A DNA stretch of 64,000 bases from Luteococcus japonicus (lineage in GTDB: Bacteria; Actinomycetota; Actinomycetes; Propionibacteriales; Propionibacteriaceae): positions 2,728,001 to 2,792,000 of the forward strand of contig NZ_RKHG01000001.1 in NCBI RefSeq assembly GCF_003752415.1. Reading direction: 5' to 3'. The notes beneath the pieces are model-generated. The model was given only the letters and a program-made list of their open reading frames with translations. It searched no databases and was not told the origin of the DNA. Position numbers and translations under genes: made by a program. Below, piece by piece: positions 47,535-58,405 of this stretch; the stretch's first letter is position 1; each line of letters begins with the position of its first letter.

Positions 47535-48164
47535 ATGGCCACCAATGAGCTGAAGATTTTCGCCGAGAAGCGCACCGAGTTCGGCAAGGGCGCTGCCCGT
47601 CGCATCCGTCGCGCTGACAAGGTGCCCGCCGTGCTGTACGGCCACGGCATGGAGCCCGAGCATCTGACGCTGCCCGGCCACGACATCCTGCTGGCCCTGC
47701 GCACCGCCAACGTGCTGCTGAGCCTGGACATCGCTGGCGAGAAGGAGCAGCTGTGCCTGCCCAAGCAGGTCCAGCGCGACCCGATCAAGGGCTTCATCGA
47801 GCACGTCGACCTGCTGCTGGTCAAGCGCGGCGAGAAGATCACCGTCGAGGTGCCCATCGTCCTGACCGGCGAGGCCGCCTCCGAGACCACCGTCAACCAG
47901 GACCTCACCGCACTGGCCCTCGAGGTTTCCGCCATGAACATCCCCACCGAGATCGAGGTCTCCATCGAGGGCCTGGAGGCCGGTGCGCAGATCAGCGTGG
48001 CCGACATCACCCTGCCCGAGGGCGCCACCTTCCACGGTGAGGCCGCCGAGACCCTGATCGTCGGCATCAATGCCGCCGAAGAGCTCGACGAGGGCGCCAC
48101 CGAGGGCGACGAGACCGCGGGTGCCGAGGTTGCCGCCGCTGAGGGCGAGTCCGAGGGCGAGTGA
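47535..48164 (+). CDS. rplY: 50S ribosomal protein L25 / general stress protein Ctc
   Basis: A 209-aa two-domain L25 (TL5/Ctc) that binds 5S rRNA. The N-terminal RNA-binding domain begins RTEFGKGAARRIRRADKVPAVLYG, the C-terminal beta domain follows at about 95-185, and the tail is acidic (Glu/Ala-rich). GAGGAAGA precedes the ATG. The stop overlaps the pth start (GTGA), and rplY-pth is a conserved pair. Confidence 0.95.
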   Translation: MATNELKIFAEKRTEFGKGAARRIRRADKVPAVLYGHGMEPEHLTLPGHDILLALRTANVLLSLDIAGEKEQLCLPKQVQRDPIKGFIEHVDLLLVKRGEKITVEVPIVLTGEAASETTVNQDLTALALEVSAMNIPTEIEVSIEGLEAGAQISVADITLPEGATFHGEAAETLIVGINAAEELDEGATEGDETAGAEVAAAEGESEGE

Positions 48165-48760
48165 CCAGCTGGCTCGTGGTGGGGCTGGGAAATCCCGGCC
48201 CCACCTACTCCAACACCCGGCACAATGTCGGGTTCATGGTCGTCGACGAACTGGCCCGCCGTGCGCGGGCCAGTTGGTCGGCTCCTCGGCTGATGCGCGC
48301 CGAGGTCGTCGAGACACGGATCAGCTCCGCCGGGGTGGGCGCTCCGGGGCTGGATGCCCACAAGGTCGTGCTGGTCAAGCCGCGCACCTTCATGAACGAG
48401 TCCGGACAGGCCGTCGGCAAGCTCGCGGGATTCCACAAGGTGGCTCCCTCGAATGTCATCGCCATCCACGACGAACTTGATCTTGACTTCGGCCAGCTCC
48501 GGCTCAAGATCGGTGGTGGCGACAACGGTCACAACGGGCTGAAGAGCCTGCGCAAGCACCTGTCCACCGGGGACTTCCACCGGGTGCGTTTCGGCATCGG
48601 GCGTCCCCCGGGACGGCAGGCGGCCGCCGACTATGTGCTGGCCCCCATCCCCTCCAGCCTCAAGCTTGATCTTGAGATCGAGGTCGGCCGGGCCGCTGAT
48701 GCCGTGGAGAAGCTGGTCCTGGACGGCCTCGAGGCCGCTCAGAACCGTTACAACTCCTGA
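48161..48760 (+). CDS. pth: Peptidyl-tRNA hydrolase
   Basis: A 199-aa enzyme that recycles tRNA by cleaving peptidyl-tRNA. VVGLGNPGPTYSNTRHNVGF contains the catalytic His and conserved Asn; KPRTFMNESGQAV and HDELDLDFGQLRLK carry Asp. GGGDNGHNGLKS is the substrate loop. GTG start overlaps the rplY stop. Confidence 0.95.
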   Translation: MTSWLVVGLGNPGPTYSNTRHNVGFMVVDELARRARASWSAPRLMRAEVVETRISSAGVGAPGLDAHKVVLVKPRTFMNESGQAVGKLAGFHKVAPSNVIAIHDELDLDFGQLRLKIGGGDNGHNGLKSLRKHLSTGDFHRVRFGIGRPPGRQAAADYVLAPIPSSLKLDLEIEVGRAADAVEKLVLDGLEAAQNRYNS

Positions 48761-48774
48761 GCCCGGACCGTCGG

Positions 48775-49432
48775 TCAGGCGGCGACGAGGCGGGCAATGA
48801 CCCGCGGCGGGGGAGTGCGCAGACTGCCCAGCGTGGGCAGCACGGTGCAGGCCGTCGTCGCGACCCAGATCACCACGCCCACCCAGACCATGGTCTGCGC
48901 AGGGGCCGCTCCCAGGCTCTCGTCGAGTGCCAGTTCCGCGACCGCTGCCGGGCCATCATCAGCAGGGCGGACAGACCACCCGCCACCGAGATCGCCAGAG
49001 GGGCACCGAGCAGGAGCAGCAGGCCGGGCAGGTCATTGCCGGCGAGCTCCCGCCCTCCTCCATGGCCTCCAGCGTCGCCTGGAAGGACTGGCCCAGACAC
49101 ATCATCGAGAACAGCAGAGACATCGTGACCATCACGGGGGCCACCGTGCGTTCGAGACGGTCCATCTTGCCCAGCACCGTGTTGCGCGCCAGGTGCCATG
49201 TTCCGCTGCGGCCGGGCACCAGCTTGGTCCAGCCGCGCGTCAGTAGCCCCGTCGTGACCGGAGAGTCCTTGGCCATGAAGGTTGCCAACAGGGGATCAGG
49301 AAGAAGGTGGCCTGCATGACGCTCTGCAGGGCGAACTTCTCAGCGTCCATCGTGCGCACCGTGGGGGGTGGCCCAGAAGATCAGTCCCACCAGGGCAGCG
49401 ATGACCAGGCACCAGATGACGCGTCCCACCAT
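48775..49432 (-). pseudogene. Decayed ABC transporter permease (FtsX/MacB-like)
   Basis: Pieces of one permease lie in successive frames: MVGRVIWCLVIAALVGLIFW at 49432, then MATFMAKDSPVTTGLLTRGW, then LERTVAPVMVTMSLLFSMM, then LAGNDLPGLLLLLGAPLAIS, then a C-terminal VWVGVVIWVATTACTVLP ending at the TGA of 48775-48777. At least four frame changes are needed (near 49375, 49289, 49050, 48945). The order and hydrophobicity fit an FtsX-type permease, so this is a pseudogene. Confidence 0.75.
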
Positions 49433-49459
49433 TCCCTTGCGCCTGCCCCTCTCTGCGGT

Positions 49460-49790
49460 GGACTGGCGCCGGCCAGACGCATGAACGCGACGCGGTCGCA
49501 CCGGCGGGCCACCACCGGGTCGTGGGTGACCATCAGCACGCAATGGCCCGGGTCGCGGGCGACGCGCTGCTGTTCACCACCGGACAGGGTGATGGGCAGC
49601 TTGCTGGCTAGATCAGCGATGCCCATGGACTCCATCCGGTCCATGATCAGCTCTCGGTCCGGGCGCTTTCGGTCCAGCCGCCACGGCAGGGCGATGGTCT
49701 CGTAGGCGGACAGGGTGGCACCAGGTTGTACTGCTGGAAGACGAAGCCACTGACAAGCGGCGGTGCGATGTTGGGCGTGACGGCCATGGT
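49460..49790 (-). pseudogene. Decayed ABC transporter ATPase (LolD/MacB-like)
   Basis: A remnant with FVFQQYNLVP (Q-loop), ATLSAYETIALPWRLDRKRP, the signature LSGGEQQRVA and the switch VLMVTHDPVVARRCDRVAFM. Walker A is missing and the stretch between signature and switch, including Walker B, is deleted. A frame change separates QYNLVP from TLSAYE. Paired with the decayed permease just downstream. Confidence 0.78.
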
Positions 49791-49822
49791 CTTCTCCTCG
49801 TGCAGGGGTTGACCACGGCGCT

Positions 49823-49857
49823 ACGCAGGCGGCTGGCGGGTCACATCCCGCCTGCGT
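49823..49857 (-). terminator. Hairpin downstream of zwf
   Basis: A 10-bp stem (49823-49832 with 49848-49857) about 70 nt past the zwf stop on the minus strand. Inner GGCGGG/CCCGCC can pair alternatively. Confidence 0.5.
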
Positions 49858-49928
49858 CACCCATTGCGTCGGCCCTACCCGTGACCGCAGTCATGGGTGG
49901 GGCCGGAGGGGGAGCTGAGCGGGCAGGC

Positions 49929-51293
49929 TCACATCCAGTTCGCGGGGCCGGAGGAGCCGGCCCGGTACTCGTCCATCGGGACCTTGTTGTCCTGCCAGGC
50001 CTGCAGCACGGGGCTGATGATCCGCCAGCACTGCTCGGCAATGTCGCCTCGCACGCTGAGCAGCGGGTCACCGTCAAGGATGCCCTCCAGAATTTCGCCA
50101 TAGGGCCGCACCGCGCTGCTGCCGAGTTCGGTGAACAGCACCGAGTCCTCAAGATCAAGGACGTCACCCTCGGCATTGGTGGTGATGCCCACGGCAATGT
50201 TCTCCGGCTTCATGCCGATGCTGATCACATTCGGGGCGGGCGTGTTCTTGAAGCCCTCCGGCAGGTGACCGACGGGCTTGAGGATCACGGTGATGCCATT
50301 GCGGGCATCACCCAGCGCCTTGCCGGAACGCAGGGTGATCGGGACATCGGCCCAACGGGAGGTCTTGACCCGCACCTTCAGTTCGGCGAGCGTCTCGGTC
50401 TTGTTCTCGGGGGTGACGCCCTCCTCATCGACGTAGTTGGGCACGTCACGCTGCCCGATCCGGCCAGCCGTGTAGCGGGCGCGCCGGGAATCGGCCACCG
50501 GATCGCCGCTCCACAGCTCGGTGGCGCGCAGCACATGCGCCATCAGGTCACGCAATTCCAGCTCGTCGACGCGGGCGGGCTCCTCCATCGCGAACATCGC
50601 CAGCACCAGCAGCAGGTGGCTCTGGATCATGTCCTTCATGGCGCCGGCCTTGTCGTAGTAGCCGGCCCGGCCCTCCAGGGCGAGGGTCTCGTCGGTCACG
50701 ATCACCACGTGGTCGATGTTCTGCGCATTCCAGATGGGTTCGAACAGGCGGTTCGCGAAGCGCAGGCCCAGCAGGTTCAGGACGGTCGACTTGCCCAGGA
50801 AGTGGTCGACGCGGAAGATCTGCCGCTCCGGGACGATCCGGGTCAGCAGCTGGTTGAGCTCGTGGGCGGTCTCGGCGTCGGCGCCGAAGGGCTTCTCCAG
50901 GCCAAGGCGCAGCGTGGGCGGCACCTCCATCGTCGCCAGTGCCTCGCAGGCTCTCATGGTGATGGCTGGCGGCAGCGCGAAGTAGAGCACCGGATCACTG
51001 GGGCAGGAGTCCAGCAGGGCCCTCAGCTCGTCCGGATTGGTGACGTCGATCTTGATGTAGCGGGTGGTGGCCAGGATCTGGTCGATCCTGCCCTGGGGGC
51101 AGCCGCTCTCGGACAGCGCGGACTGCACCACCTCCTTCCACTTCTCGTCGCCCATCTCATCGAAGGCGGCGCCGACCAGGGTCAGGTCTGGCCGGGAATG
51201 CTGCTTCAGCAGGGTCCCGAGGCCGGGAAGCAGGAGGCGGTGGGTCAGGTCGCCCGAGGCGCCGAGAATGACAAGGCTTGCTGGATTGCTCAC
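49929..51293 (-). CDS. zwf: Glucose-6-phosphate dehydrogenase
   Basis: A 454-aa NADP-type enzyme of the oxidative pentose phosphate pathway. The coenzyme motif GASGDLTHR is at the N terminus, and the active site RVDHFLGK is complete. It is somewhat shorter than the usual 490-510 aa, and no opcA or gnd neighbour is present, so it may be a second-type Zwf. It starts with GTG at 51293. TACAGT (51306-51301) ends 7 nt before it, suggesting a leaderless transcript. Confidence 0.9.
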   Translation of the reverse strand: MSNPASLVILGASGDLTHRLLLPGLGTLLKQHSRPDLTLVGAAFDEMGDEKWKEVVQSALSESGCPQGRIDQILATTRYIKIDVTNPDELRALLDSCPSDPVLYFALPPAITMRACEALATMEVPPTLRLGLEKPFGADAETAHELNQLLTRIVPERQIFRVDHFLGKSTVLNLLGLRFANRLFEPIWNAQNIDHVVIVTDETLALEGRAGYYDKAGAMKDMIQSHLLLVLAMFAMEEPARVDELELRDLMAHVLRATELWSGDPVADSRRARYTAGRIGQRDVPNYVDEEGVTPENKTETLAELKVRVKTSRWADVPITLRSGKALGDARNGITVILKPVGHLPEGFKNTPAPNVISIGMKPENIAVGITTNAEGDVLDLEDSVLFTELGSSAVRPYGEILEGILDGDPLLSVRGDIAEQCWRIISPVLQAWQDNKVPMDEYRAGSSGPANWM

Positions 51294-51398
51294 CCTCGAA
51301 ACTGTAGGTCAGCCCGTCGGGCCCTGTCAGCGCACGCCCGATTCTCGCGCTGAGGGCCGAATCGGGCAGCGGCTTGGGTGGGCGGCTAGATTTGTCCG

Positions 51399-54300
51399 GT
51401 GACTCTGACCGGCCTGACCGACCTGCTTGCCTCCGATCCCGTCGTGGCACGGGCCATCGAACAGTCGACGGCCACGACCACTCTGGACCTGACCGCGCCT
51501 ACTGCTGCGCGGGCTGCGCTGACCGCCACCCTCTCGCGTGGGCTCGGCCGGCCCGTCCTGCTGGTCACCTCCACCTACCGCGAGGCGGAGCAGCTGGTCG
51601 CGGAGCTGGGCAGCTGGACGGGCGCCGACGAGGTGGCCTACTACCCGGCCTGGGAGACCCTGCCGCACGAACGGCTCAGCCCCCGTTCCGACACCGTCGG
51701 CCGGCGTCTGGCGGTGCTGCGTCGGCTGGCCGGCAATGATCCGGCCGGTGTGCCGCGGATCGTGGTCGCTCCCGTGCGCTCTGTGCTCCAGCCGCAGGTC
51801 AAGGGCCTGGCCGAGCTCACCCCGGTGCGGATCGCAGTGGGGGAGGAGGTTGACATTGCGGAGCTGTCCGCCGCCTTGGTGGGCGCCGCATACCACCGAG
51901 TTGATCTTGTGGAGCGCCGCGGCGAGTTCGCGGTGCGTGGTGGCATCGTGGACATCTTCCCGCCGACCGAGGAACACCCGGTGCGGGTGGACTTCTTCGG
52001 TGACCAGGTGGAGGAGATCCGCCACTTCACCGTCGCGGACCAGCGCTCCATGCCCAGCACCCGCGATGAGGTGATCGCCTCCCCTTGCCGGGAACTGCTG
52101 CTCGACGAGACCGTGCGTTCCCGGGCGCGTGCCCTGGTTCCGGACCACCCGGAGCTGGTGGAGATGCTGGACAAGATTGCCGAGGGACATGCCGTCGAGG
52201 GCATGGAGGCGCTGACCCCGGCCCTGGTGGACGGACTGGAGCTGCTGTTGGACGTCCTGCCGACGGACACGGTGGTGCTGGTGAGTGATCCGGAGCTGGT
52301 GCGCACCCGCGCGCATGACCTGGTGCAGACCAGCCAGGAATTCCTGCACGCCTCCTGGGCGGCCGCGGCGGCGGGCGGCAAGGCGCCGATTGATCTTGGT
52401 GCGACGGCCTACTGGAGTCTGGCGGACGTGCGTGCCCATGCCTTGGAACGTGGCCAGTCCTGGTGGAGCCTGTCGAGCTTCAGCGCCGCCCCTGTCGACC
52501 AGGGGCCGGTCTTCGCCGACGACGGCCAGCGGGTTGATCTTGCCGGGCTGACGGTGACGGGTGTGGACAGTCGCAACCTGTCCTGGAAGGCCGCCGAGAA
52601 TTGGAAGGGCGACACGGAGGGGGCAGTTGCCGAGATCGGGCAGGCCGTGGCATCGGGTGAGGCCGTCGTGCTCAGCGTCGAGGGCAAGGGGCTGGCCAGC
52701 CGGATGGCGGAGGTCCTGACGGACCACGAGATCGGCTCACACGTCGCCGATGCCCTCGTCGAGGCGCCCGAGAAGGGCACCGTGACGATCATCCCCACCA
52801 GCCAGCGGCACGGATTCCGGGTGCCCGGACTGGGCCTGAGCCTGTTCACGACGGGGGATCTGGCCGGCAACAAGCCCGCCGACAAGTCCGAACGCCGGAT
52901 GCCGAGCCGTCGCAAGAACCAGATCAGTCCCTTGGAGCTCAAGGCGGGTGATCCCGTGGTGCACGAACAGCACGGCGTGGGGCGGTATGTGGAGATGATG
53001 CAGCGCACCGTTGCCGGCTCCACTCGCGAGTACCTCGTGATCGAGTATGCGGCCAGCAAGAAGGGTCAACCGGGTGACCGGCTCTTCGTCCCGATGGACC
53101 AGCTCGACCAGGTCACCCGATACGTCGGTGGTGAGTCTCCGACCCTGGACAAGATGGGTGGCGCGGACTGGAACAAGCGCAAGTCCCGTGCCCGCAAGGC
53201 CGTCAAGCAGATTGCCGCGGAGCTGATCAAGCTCTACGCGGCGCGTCAGGCAACCCGTGGACACGCCTTCGGCCCAGACACCGCCTGGCAGCGCGAGCTG
53301 GAGGACGCCTTCAACTACGTCGAGACCCCGGACCAGCTGGTCTGCATCCAGGAGGTCAAGCACGACATGGAGCAGGTGGTCCCGATGGACCGGCTGATCT
53401 GTGGCGACGTGGGCTACGGCAAGACCGAGATCGCCGTGCGGGCCGCATTCAAGGCGGTGCAGGACGGCAAGCAGGTTGCGGTGCTGGTGCCCACCACGCT
53501 GTTGGTCACCCAGCACCACGCCACCTTCAGTGAGCGCTATGCAGGATTCCCGGTCAACGTCGCGCAATTGTCGCGTTTCCAGACCGACACCGAGGCAAAG
53601 GCGGTCATCGAGGGCGTCGCCTCCGGCAAGGTCGACGTCGTGGTGGGCACGCACCGGCTCTTCGGCGGGGAGGTGCAGTTCAAGGACCTCGGTCTGGTGA
53701 TCATCGACGAGGAACAGCGTTTCGGCGTCGAGCACAAGGAGTCGTTGAAGAAGCTGCGGCTCAATGTCGACGTGCTGGCAATGTCCGCCACCCCCATCCC
53801 GCGCACCCTGGAGATGGCCATAACCGGAATCCGGGAGATGAGCGTCATCGCCACGCCGCCAGAGGAACGTCACCCGGTGCTCACCTTCGCAGGCCCTTAT
53901 GACGAGGCGCAGGTGGTTGCCGCCGTCCGCCGTGAGCTGGCGCGTGAGGGCCAGGTCTTCTACGTCCACAACCGGGTGCAGTCCATTGAGAAGACCGCTG
54001 CCCGGCTGCGGGAACTGGTGCCCGAGGCGCGCGTGGTCACGGCGCACGGCCAGATGAACGAGCACCAGCTCGAAGACGTGATGCAGCAGTTCCTGGACCG
54101 GCAGGCCGACGTGCTGGTCTCCACCACCATCGTCGAGGCCGGCATCGACATCTCCACGGCCAATACCTTGCTGATCGAGCGGGCAGACCTGATGGGCCTG
54201 TCCCAGCTGCACCAGCTGCGCGGGCGCGTGGGCCGTGGCCGGGAGCGAGGCTATGCCTACTTCCTGTACCCGCCGGACAAGCCGCTGACCGAGACGGCCC

Positions 54301-55001
54301 ATGACCGGCTGGCGACGATGGCCGCCCACACGGACCTGGGGGCCGGCATGCAGATCGCCATGAAGGACCTGGAGATCCGCGGCGCCGGAAACCTGCTGGG
54401 CGGCGAGCAGTCCGGCCACATCGCCGACGTCGGTTTCGACCTCTACATCCGGCTGGTGGGGGAGGCGGTCGCGGACTTCCGGGGTGGCCCCGAGGCCGAG
54501 CCCGAGCCGGAGATGCGGATCGAACTGCCGGTGGACGCCAATCTGCCGAATGACTACGTGGAGTCCGAGCGGCTGCGGTTGGAGATGTACAAGCGGCTGG
54601 CGGAGGTGCGCAGCGAGGAGGACATTGCCGAGGTGCGCGCGGAGCTGGAGGACCGTTACGGCCCGCTGCCGGGGCCCACCCGGGTTCTGCTGGAGGTGGC
54701 GCGCTTCCGTCTGCTGTGCCGCAGCGTGGGCGTCACGGAGGTGGTGGGGCAGGGCAACAACATCCGGTTCAGCCCCGCGAATCTTCCCGATTCCCGCCAG
54801 CTGCGGCTTGGGCGCCTGCACCCGGGCAGTGTGATCAAGCACCAGGCCGGGTTCGTGCTGATTCCGCGGCCCACGACCGCGCCCGTCCTGGGCCAGCCCC
54901 TGACCGGGCATGACCTGCTGGAGTGGGCGACGCGGGTGCTCGTGGACATCTTCGATGCGAAGCCGCCGGCAGCGGGCGAGCCGGTCACGGCCGCCCGCTA
55001 G
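51399..55001 (+). CDS. mfd: Transcription-repair coupling factor Mfd
   Basis: A 1200-aa translocase that removes RNA polymerase stalled at DNA damage and recruits UvrA. The UvrB-like module (about 30-250) is followed by an RNAP-interacting CarD-like domain (about 505-575, beginning LKAGDPVVHEQHGVGRYV). The RecG-like translocase has Walker A DVGYGKTEIAVRAAF, DEEQ box IIDEEQRFGVEHK and VGRGRERGYAY; the regulatory D7 domain closes the protein. It starts with GTG at 51399, 6 nt after TAGATT. Confidence 0.96.
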   Translation: MTLTGLTDLLASDPVVARAIEQSTATTTLDLTAPTAARAALTATLSRGLGRPVLLVTSTYREAEQLVAELGSWTGADEVAYYPAWETLPHERLSPRSDTVGRRLAVLRRLAGNDPAGVPRIVVAPVRSVLQPQVKGLAELTPVRIAVGEEVDIAELSAALVGAAYHRVDLVERRGEFAVRGGIVDIFPPTEEHPVRVDFFGDQVEEIRHFTVADQRSMPSTRDEVIASPCRELLLDETVRSRARALVPDHPELVEMLDKIAEGHAVEGMEALTPALVDGLELLLDVLPTDTVVLVSDPELVRTRAHDLVQTSQEFLHASWAAAAAGGKAPIDLGATAYWSLADVRAHALERGQSWWSLSSFSAAPVDQGPVFADDGQRVDLAGLTVTGVDSRNLSWKAAENWKGDTEGAVAEIGQAVASGEAVVLSVEGKGLASRMAEVLTDHEIGSHVADALVEAPEKGTVTIIPTSQRHGFRVPGLGLSLFTTGDLAGNKPADKSERRMPSRRKNQISPLELKAGDPVVHEQHGVGRYVEMMQRTVAGSTREYLVIEYAASKKGQPGDRLFVPMDQLDQVTRYVGGESPTLDKMGGADWNKRKSRARKAVKQIAAELIKLYAARQATRGHAFGPDTAWQRELEDAFNYVETPDQLVCIQEVKHDMEQVVPMDRLICGDVGYGKTEIAVRAAFKAVQDGKQVAVLVPTTLLVTQHHATFSERYAGFPVNVAQLSRFQTDTEAKAVIEGVASGKVDVVVGTHRLFGGEVQFKDLGLVIIDEEQRFGVEHKESLKKLRLNVDVLAMSATPIPRTLEMAITGIREMSVIATPPEERHPVLTFAGPYDEAQVVAAVRRELAREGQVFYVHNRVQSIEKTAARLRELVPEARVVTAHGQMNEHQLEDVMQQFLDRQADVLVSTTIVEAGIDISTANTLLIERADLMGLSQLHQLRGRVGRGRERGYAYFLYPPDKPLTETAHDRLATMAAHTDLGAGMQIAMKDLEIRGAGNLLGGEQSGHIADVGFDLYIRLVGEAVADFRGGPEAEPEPEMRIELPVDANLPNDYVESERLRLEMYKRLAEVRSEEDIAEVRAELEDRYGPLPGPTRVLLEVARFRLLCRSVGVTEVVGQGNNIRFSPANLPDSRQLRLGRLHPGSVIKHQAGFVLIPRPTTAPVLGQPLTGHDLLEWATRVLVDIFDAKPPAAGEPVTAAR

Positions 55002-55053
55002 ACTCCCCCTGACAGCCCATGGCCTGCGGCAGGGCCTCCCGGAAGGAAATCAG

Positions 55054-55581
55054 ATGAAGTCGTCTCGCGTGGCAGTTTCGGTGGCAGCGCTCGCCCTGGT
55101 CGCCGGGTGCAGCACCCCGTCGGGTGGCACCGCCTTCGAGGTCAACGGCAGCGATGTCTTGATGCAGCAGGTCGACGATTCCGCGGCGGCCTGCGCCACG
55201 CTCATCGAGCAGCAGCCCGCCGTCATCCGTGGCGAGATCGGCCGCATGCTGCTGGCCGGTGAGCTCTCGGACGAGCTGGCCAGGACCACCGGTGTCGAGG
55301 TGACGCCCGCCATGCAGGGCGCCTCCCTGGACAAGCTGCAGGGACGTCCGCTGCTGGCCGACGCGGAGTGCGGCAAGGCCATCACCGGCTTCGCCAATTA
55401 CGCCGCCATCTCGGAGAAGCTCGGTGCCAAGAAGCTGGCCGACGGCCTTGGCAGGCTGGACGTGCAGGTCAACCCCGCCTTCGGCGCATGGGACGCCTCC
55501 CGCGGCACCTTCACCGGCGGTTCGGGTTCGCTGTCCATGCAGGACCTGAGTCAGGGCAAGGTGCTGGGTACCGGGGCCTGA
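55054..55581 (+). CDS. LpqU-position lipoprotein
   Basis: A 175-aa lipoprotein with signal and lipobox (LALVAGCSTPSGG, Cys17). The mature part resembles the N-terminal helices of SurA-like chaperones, with FEVNGSDVLMQQVDDSAAAC. The position between mfd and mazG-eno matches mycobacterial lpqU only loosely, and orthology is not established. GGAAGGAAA precedes the ATG, and TAGACT at 55000-55005 is a possible promoter -10. The mazG gene starts 2 nt after its stop. Confidence 0.72.
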   Translation: MKSSRVAVSVAALALVAGCSTPSGGTAFEVNGSDVLMQQVDDSAAACATLIEQQPAVIRGEIGRMLLAGELSDELARTTGVEVTPAMQGASLDKLQGRPLLADAECGKAITGFANYAAISEKLGAKKLADGLGRLDVQVNPAFGAWDASRGTFTGGSGSLSMQDLSQGKVLGTGA

Positions 55582-55583
55582 GC

Positions 55584-56252
55584 ATGATCCCCGTCCCCAC
55601 CCCGGACCCCGAGCAGCACCCCACGGTGGCCGAGCCTGTCGAAGGGCCCGTCGAGGCCCTCGTACGCCTGCTCGACGTGATGCGCCAGCTGCGGGTCGGG
55701 TGTCCGTGGGATGCAGAGCAGACCCACCGGAGTCTTGCCACCTATCTGGTGGAGGAGACCGGAGAGGTGCTGGATGCCATCGAGACGGGGGATGACACGG
55801 ACCTCGTGGAAGAGCTGGGGGATCTGCTCCTCCAAGTGGTCTTCCACGCGGAGATTGCTCGCCAGGAGGGCCGCTTCGGCATCGCCGAGGTTGCCGGTGG
55901 CATCACCGAGAAGTTGGTGCGTCGCCATCCCTATGTCTTCACCGATGCCGACATCCCGCAGGACCTGATGACCTCGTGGGAGGCGCGCAAACGGGCCGAG
56001 AAGGGCCGCACCTCATCCCTGCAGGGGATCCCGGAGCACCTGTCCGCTCTCGCGCGTGCCACCAAGGTCACTTCCCGGGTGCGCAGCCATGGTGTCGAGG
56101 TGCCGATGGCTGACGAGCCGATCACGGCCGACGAGCTGGGGCGTCAGGTCCTCGCGCTGGTCCAGCGGGCGCAGGCCAGCGGCGTCGACGCAGACCAGGC
56201 CACCCGCGATGCCGTGCGGGCCTTCGAGGAAGCGGTCCGTGCCGCGGAGTGA
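55584..56252 (+). CDS. mazG: Nucleoside triphosphate pyrophosphohydrolase MazG
   Basis: A 222-aa house-cleaning NTP pyrophosphohydrolase. The MazG core (about 30-125) begins LLDVMRQLRVGCPWDAEQTH, with the metal-binding EETGEVLDAIE and ELGDLLLQVVFHAEIA. The N-terminal tail (VAEPVEGPVEAL) is encoded partly by a copy of the dispersed CGAGCCTGTCGA repeat at 55631-55645. ATG 2 nt after the lipoprotein stop, hence co-transcribed. Confidence 0.92.
   Translation: MIPVPTPDPEQHPTVAEPVEGPVEALVRLLDVMRQLRVGCPWDAEQTHRSLATYLVEETGEVLDAIETGDDTDLVEELGDLLLQVVFHAEIARQEGRFGIAEVAGGITEKLVRRHPYVFTDADIPQDLMTSWEARKRAEKGRTSSLQGIPEHLSALARATKVTSRVRSHGVEVPMADEPITADELGRQVLALVQRAQASGVDADQATRDAVRAFEEAVRAAE
55631..55645 (+). 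repeat. Dispersed repeat copy inside mazG
   Basis: CGAGCCTGTCGAAGG, followed by a second GTCGAGG, within the mazG N-terminal coding region, read as EPVEGPVE. Confidence 0.55.
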
Positions 56253-56340
56253 ATGGGTGTCCAACGGGTGACCAACATCCGAACTGGGTGGGGCAATTCG
56301 GGGCCGCGGCCTTTGTGGGCTGGGCGGCCCGCTAGGCTGA

Positions 56341-57660
<1,320 letters not shown>

Positions 57661-57690
57661 GCACTGGTTCGGACCTGTAACACTGGGTAG

Positions 57691-58392
57691 ATGGTCAACA
57701 AGCCCACACACAACGGTCCGGGTCGCGGTACGCCGCGTACCCGGGCCGTTGCGTCTGCCCGGAACCGTTCCGCCGACTCGCCCAGGGCCAGGACCGCGGC
57801 CCGGGCGGCCGAACGAGGCGGGCGCAGTACGCAGCGTCTGGTGCGCCCGGAGAATGTCGAGGCCGCCACGGCGGCCGTGGCCTCGGTACCCCGTCTGATC
57901 CGTGGGGTGGGTTTCACCCGTCGGGCCATCGTGCTGCTGGTGGTGTGCGCAATCCTGCTGCTGAGTTTCGCCTCCAGCCTGCGGGTCTACCTGCGCCAGG
58001 AACGTGATCTGGCCCTGGCCCAGCAGCAGATCGCGGAGCGCACCGTGGCCAATGCGGAGCTGGCCGACGAGATCGACCGGTGGCGGAACCCGGAATTCAT
58101 CAAGGCGCAGGCGCGCGAGCGTCTCGGCTGGGTGGTGCCGGGAGAGGTCGGCTACCGCGTCGTCGACGCGAACGGCAAGCCCCTGGGCGGGGGAGTGAGC
58201 ATCACCTCCACCAGTACCGTTCCCGAGGGAGAGCACGCGACGGCCTGGTGGGATCGCCTGAACGGATCCGTCGCCACCGCCGACGAGCCACTGGTGGCCG
58301 ACGAGAAGACCGATCCCGTGATCACGGTGGAGGGCTCCGAGAGTCCGTCTCCCACACCCACCCCCAAGCCCACCCCGACGAAGAAGCGATAG
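57691..58392 (+). CDS. FtsB/DivIC-type septum formation initiator
   Basis: A 233-aa single-pass membrane protein. A basic N terminus (1-72) is followed by one membrane helix (about 76-100, RAIVLLVVCAILLLSFASS), then a coiled coil (about 100-135, LRQERDLALAQQQIAERTVA), then a conserved RWRNPEFIKAQARERLGW block and a Pro/Thr/Ser-rich tail. It fits the DivIC/FtsB divisome family, and its position between eno and DUF501 is the mycobacterial one. TAACAC at 7 nt is a weak leaderless-type box. Confidence 0.88.
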   Translation: MVNKPTHNGPGRGTPRTRAVASARNRSADSPRARTAARAAERGGRSTQRLVRPENVEAATAAVASVPRLIRGVGFTRRAIVLLVVCAILLLSFASSLRVYLRQERDLALAQQQIAERTVANAELADEIDRWRNPEFIKAQARERLGWVVPGEVGYRVVDANGKPLGGGVSITSTSTVPEGEHATAWWDRLNGSVATADEPLVADEKTDPVITVEGSESPSPTPTPKPTPTKKR

Positions 58393-58405
58393 AAGAAGCG
58401 AACTG

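Noticed and set aside
47535-48164. rplY as the riboswitch target
   Set aside because: A terminator and a plausible independent promoter separate it from the riboswitch. Retained only as a possibility in the finding.
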